DNA of 64,000 bases, from NCBI RefSeq assembly GCF_003721565.1, contig NZ_RJJE01000017.1:794636-858635 (forward strand). The letters run 5' to 3'. Position 1 is the stretch's first letter; every line of letters begins with the position of its first letter. A program made the position numbers and the translations under genes. This DNA comes from Rufibacter immobilis (GTDB lineage: Bacteria; Bacteroidota; Bacteroidia; Cytophagales; Hymenobacteraceae). This document shows positions 61,634-64,000 of the stretch, piece after piece. Under the pieces are notes generated by a model, which worked only from the letters and a program-made list of their open reading frames with translations, was not told where the DNA came from and searched no databases.

Positions 61634-62331
61634 AAGACGAGCGTTTAAAAGTTCTGGTCACCTGTGAGCACGGCGGAAACGAAATTCCGCCGGAGTATGC
61701 TTCTGCCTTTGAAACGGCGGAAGAGGTGTTGGCTACGCACAGGGGGTACGACATTGGCGCGCTGGAACTGTTCAAGAAACTGCGGAAAATCTCAGACTTC
61801 TCCCTCTACAGCACCACCAGCCGGTTGGTGGTGGAACTGAACCGCTCGTTGCACCATCCGCATTTGTTCTCTGAATTCATGCTCCCGCTCTCTACCACCC
61901 AGGCCGAAGGGGTTTTGCGCCAGCATTACTATCCGTACCGCAAGCGCGTGGAAGACCAGATAAAGGAGTGGGTGGAGCAAGGGCACCACGTAACGCACGT
62001 TTCGGTGCACAGTTTCACTCCGGTCATCAGTGGCAAACAGCGAAAAGCCGACATTGGATTGCTGTATGACCCCAAACGGGAGCGGGAACAACTTTTTGCG
62101 GCCCGGTGGCGCCAGAAGATACAGCTGCTCAACCCAGACTATAAAATTAGATACAACTACCCCTATAAAGGTACTGCCGATGGATTGACCACGCACCTGC
62201 GCAAACTTTTCTCTGATGAAAAATATGCGGGGCTGGAACTAGAGGTGAACCAGCGCTACCCTGCCACCAACCCAGAGCTTTGGCAAGAACTTCAGGCGGT
62301 ATTGCAGCAATCTTTAGCGGGTGCGCTTTAA
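61630..62331 (+). CDS. N-formylglutamate amidohydrolase family protein
   Basis: A 233-residue protein. Start is a TTG at 61630 overlapping the previous stop (TTGA), giving MKDERLKVLVTCEHGGNEIP. CEHGGNEIPPEY is the family signature with the zinc His and Glu; HVSVHSFTPV has the second His and LYDPKRERE the Asp-Arg block. Family members cleave N-formylglutamate or, in other contexts, gamma-glutamyl or related amides. There is no hut gene nearby, so histidine degradation is unlikely. As the last gene of the operon it may deblock or trim the product of the two ligases. Confidence 0.88.
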   Translation: MKDERLKVLVTCEHGGNEIPPEYASAFETAEEVLATHRGYDIGALELFKKLRKISDFSLYSTTSRLVVELNRSLHHPHLFSEFMLPLSTTQAEGVLRQHYYPYRKRVEDQIKEWVEQGHHVTHVSVHSFTPVISGKQRKADIGLLYDPKREREQLFAARWRQKIQLLNPDYKIRYNYPYKGTADGLTTHLRKLFSDEKYAGLELEVNQRYPATNPELWQELQAVLQQSLAGAL

Positions 62332-62417
62332 CCAAATCCTGAAAAGAAGAGTATATGTTTCCAGGGAGGGCAAAGGCCATTCCTACTACTCAAGTTCTAA
62401 CTAAACTATGAAAAAAA

Positions 62418-62810
62418 ATGAATCTGATTCTTGACCTCCTCCTCAGTGCCGGTGTGCTACTGTTGCTCGCGTACATTATGCCGCAGGTTACCGTTAAAAG
62501 TTTCTGGACTGCCCTTTGGGTAGCCATTCTAGTAGGAATCCTTAATGTACTCATCGGGTATATCTTAACCTTTATCCTGAACCTGGTGACGTTCTTCCTG
62601 CTGGAGTTCCTGGTGAAGCTGATCGTTTCGGCAATCGTGATCAAAATAGCGGATAAGTTGGTGCGCAATTTCGAAATCAAAGGTTTCTGGCCCGCTTTGG
62701 TCATTGCTCTGGCCTTGTCTTTGGTAAGCACATTCGTGAACCGTTCAGATGAGGAAGACCGTGCCGAGTACAGCGCTCTGCCTATAACTACCCCAACTCA
62801 GGTTAGCTGA
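62418..62810 (+). CDS. Phage_holin_4/YvlD-like membrane protein
   Basis: A 130-residue protein with four hydrophobic segments: LILDLLLSAGVLLLLAYIM, FWTALWVAILVGILNVLIGY, IVSAIVIKIADKL with its preceding apolar helix, and FWPALVIALALSLVSTFV. This is the PF04020/YvlD layout, chromosomal despite its phage name. The C-terminus is polar. It starts at ATG 62418; the ATG at 62408 is out of frame and stops after eight codons. It is 86 nt after the C39-RimK operon, so co-transcription is uncertain. Function unknown. Confidence 0.85.
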   Translation: MNLILDLLLSAGVLLLLAYIMPQVTVKSFWTALWVAILVGILNVLIGYILTFILNLVTFFLLEFLVKLIVSAIVIKIADKLVRNFEIKGFWPALVIALALSLVSTFVNRSDEEDRAEYSALPITTPTQVS

Positions 62811-62836
62811 CACGTTCCCTGAATTAATATTTATTG

Positions 62837-62876
62837 AAAACGCCCGCTCCCTTCCTAGAGAGCGGGCGTTTTGTCT
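62837..62876. terminator. Terminator after the YvlD-like gene
   Basis: AAAACGCCCGCT pairs with AGCGGGCGTTTT; T-rich on one side, A-rich on the other. It overlaps the left arm of the next repeat. Confidence 0.85.
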
Positions 62877-62905
62877 TTGTTTTAGGAAAAACAGCCGCTA
62901 AACGC
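62866..62905. repeat. Chromosomal palindromic repeat, copy 15 (degenerate)
   Basis: GCGTTTTGTCTTTGTTTT, AGG, AAAAACAGCCGCTAAACGC: the right arm matches, the left is poor and shares bases with the terminator. Confidence 0.6.
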
Positions 62906-62941
62906 AACCTCAGTCTCTGGTAATGTTTTTAAGTTAAAGCG

Positions 62942-63877
62942 CTAATATCCCTGTGACAGATCAATTTTATCAGCCACGGCTTGGCCTGCCAAAAAGGTGT
63001 TGAGGTTCATCAGGAAACGTTCAATTTTGCCTTCCAACTCCTGATCCTGGCCTCCGCCGGTGTGCTGGGTAAGCAACACATTCTGCATCTTCCACAGGGG
63101 ACTGTTTGCGGGTAAAGGTTCTGTTTCTGTGACATCCAGGACGGCGCCGGCTAAATGATTTTGCTGCAAAGCGCAGATCAAAGCGCTTTCATCTGTGGTA
63201 TTGCCGCGGCCCACGTTGGCGTACACACTGCCTTTCTTCATTTGCCAGATGAACTCCTTAGATACATAGTTGGTCAAATTACCGGGTAAAGTATTCACCA
63301 CAACATCAGTGTGGGGGAGATGGCTCAACAGGGCTTCCTTGGAATGGATGTCTGCGTCGGGATTGGTGCGGGCCGTGAGTTTCACCTGCGTCCCGAAACC
63401 CTCCAAAATCTTCTTCACGGCTTTACCAATGGTACCGGCCCCTAACACAATAGCTTTTTTATTACCCAGCAGCCTAAGCTCTGAGCGCACTATTTTGCCC
63501 TGCCAGTTCTGTTGCTCCTGTAACCGAACCAACGTATTGATGCCACGGTATAGGGCCAAAAGACCGGCCACCATGGTTTCGGCGCAGGCTTGCGCAAAAA
63601 AATTGCCCATATTAGCCACCGTAGCCTTTAGGGAGAGGCCCTGGTACTGGTCAAATCCCGCTGATTCAAGCTGCCAATACTGTAAATTGGAAGGGGAGGT
63701 ACTCAACCACTCCACCGGCGGATTCCCGAAAAGAAGTTGCGCTTTGGCGAGGAAGTCTCTGCTCTGGGCGTCTGTGCCAAGGGCGTGAAAGCAGGTAGTA
63801 TATGTGGGCGGAAGCTGTTGGGTCAGGTAAAGTTGTTGGGCAGGGGAGAGATCAGCGTAAACGAGCAGGTTCATCAT
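62942..63877 (-). CDS. D-2-hydroxyacid dehydrogenase family protein
   Basis: A protein of 311 residues from ATG 63877 (MMNLLVYADLSPAQQLYLT); ATGs at 63886 and 63874 are alternatives. The NAD-binding domain includes VLGAGTIGKAVKKILEGFG; the catalytic Arg is in the VYANVGRGNTTDESAL region and the His in LLTQHTGGGQDQ. The family oxidises D-2-hydroxyacids or reduces keto acids such as glyoxylate and hydroxypyruvate. The substrate is not evident. It is convergent with the YvlD-like gene. Confidence 0.9.
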   Translation of the reverse strand: MMNLLVYADLSPAQQLYLTQQLPPTYTTCFHALGTDAQSRDFLAKAQLLFGNPPVEWLSTSPSNLQYWQLESAGFDQYQGLSLKATVANMGNFFAQACAETMVAGLLALYRGINTLVRLQEQQNWQGKIVRSELRLLGNKKAIVLGAGTIGKAVKKILEGFGTQVKLTARTNPDADIHSKEALLSHLPHTDVVVNTLPGNLTNYVSKEFIWQMKKGSVYANVGRGNTTDESALICALQQNHLAGAVLDVTETEPLPANSPLWKMQNVLLTQHTGGGQDQELEGKIERFLMNLNTFLAGQAVADKIDLSQGY

Positions 63878-63894
63878 GGACGGCATTTAGAAAA

Positions 63895-63936
63895 GAAAGC
63901 AGGGGAGGCCGTAGTGGTTGGCTTCCCCTGCTTTCT
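63895..63936. repeat. Inverted repeat upstream of the dehydrogenase
   Basis: AGAAAGCAGGGGA(A/G)GCC pairs with GGCTTCCCCTGCTTTCT around GTAGTGGTT; probably a terminator for a gene to the right or a repeat. The last 60 nt of the window hold nothing recognised. Confidence 0.6.
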
Positions 63937-64000
63937 ATATAGACGTAACTCAGCCCGCAGGTGTTTTCAGAGAATGACAAAGGCTAAAGATTCTCTTGGC

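Noticed and set aside
61630-62331. Histidine utilisation (hut) role for the N-formylglutamate amidohydrolase
   Set aside because: No hutH, hutU, hutI or hutG-like partner is in the window, and its overlap with a ligase gene suggests a different substrate.
62408-62434. Leader frame beginning ATGAAAAAAAATG before the YvlD-like gene
   Set aside because: Stops after eight codons, no biased codons; the A run makes an ATG by chance.

Overview
The window comes from the chromosome of a Bacteroidota bacterium, most likely order Cytophagales, family Hymenobacteraceae (Rufibacter/Pontibacter-like; the genus is a guess). The evidence is a short 287-residue primary sigma factor, promoters of the Bacteroidota type (TTG, about 19-21 bp, TAnnTTTG), HU-CCDC81/SPOR and TonB-type envelope proteins, bacillithiol and probable sphingolipid genes, START-like, DUF2911 and Hc1-type histone proteins, and rare dependence on Shine-Dalgarno sequences.

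Region 1 (1-13990) is the right part of a prophage. It runs from a portal fragment through DUF6712, a holin-like/DUF5675 lysis cassette, tail genes with a 1295-residue tape measure, an HNH protein and a convergent tyrosine integrase that abuts the 3' end of tRNA-Met (13991-14064). The left end lies outside the window.

Region 2 (14-30.6 kb) is core housekeeping: START-like protein, LptF/LptG permease, rpsO, pnp, rpoD, trxB, an M23/LysM peptidase, bshB1, accC, a probable serine palmitoyltransferase, a histone H1-like protein, tyrS, a MutS-like ATPase and holA.

Region 3 (30.8-40.7 kb) is one long co-directional run: a 1010-residue TPR protein, a beta-barrel protein, HU-CCDC81/SPOR, ExbB, ExbD, a TonB-like protein, folC and trmB. 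It looks like an envelope energy-transduction system. A TrpF-like paralogue without catalytic Cys, mnmA, a lipoprotein, rpe, a TonB-dependent receptor and a DUF2911 protein follow (40.9-48 kb).

Region 4 (48.2-56.5 kb) is a complete histidine operon, hisG-D-C-B-H-A-F-IE. It is preceded by a 29-residue leader peptide rich in His codons, which indicates attenuation. Each wide gap in the operon holds a different palindromic or mobile-like repeat.

Region 5 (56.5-64 kb) has a TetR regulator, a LytTR response regulator, then a four-gene operon: C39-like peptidase, RLAN/RimK ATP-grasp ligase, GCS2-type carboxylate-amine ligase and N-formylglutamate amidohydrolase. This probably makes or modifies an unknown peptide. 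A holin-like membrane protein and a D-2-hydroxyacid dehydrogenase close the window.

A family of about 40-bp palindromes recurs through the chromosome part (15 intergenic copies seen) but not in the prophage. Related copies appear to sit inside the reading frames of at least four, perhaps five, genes.
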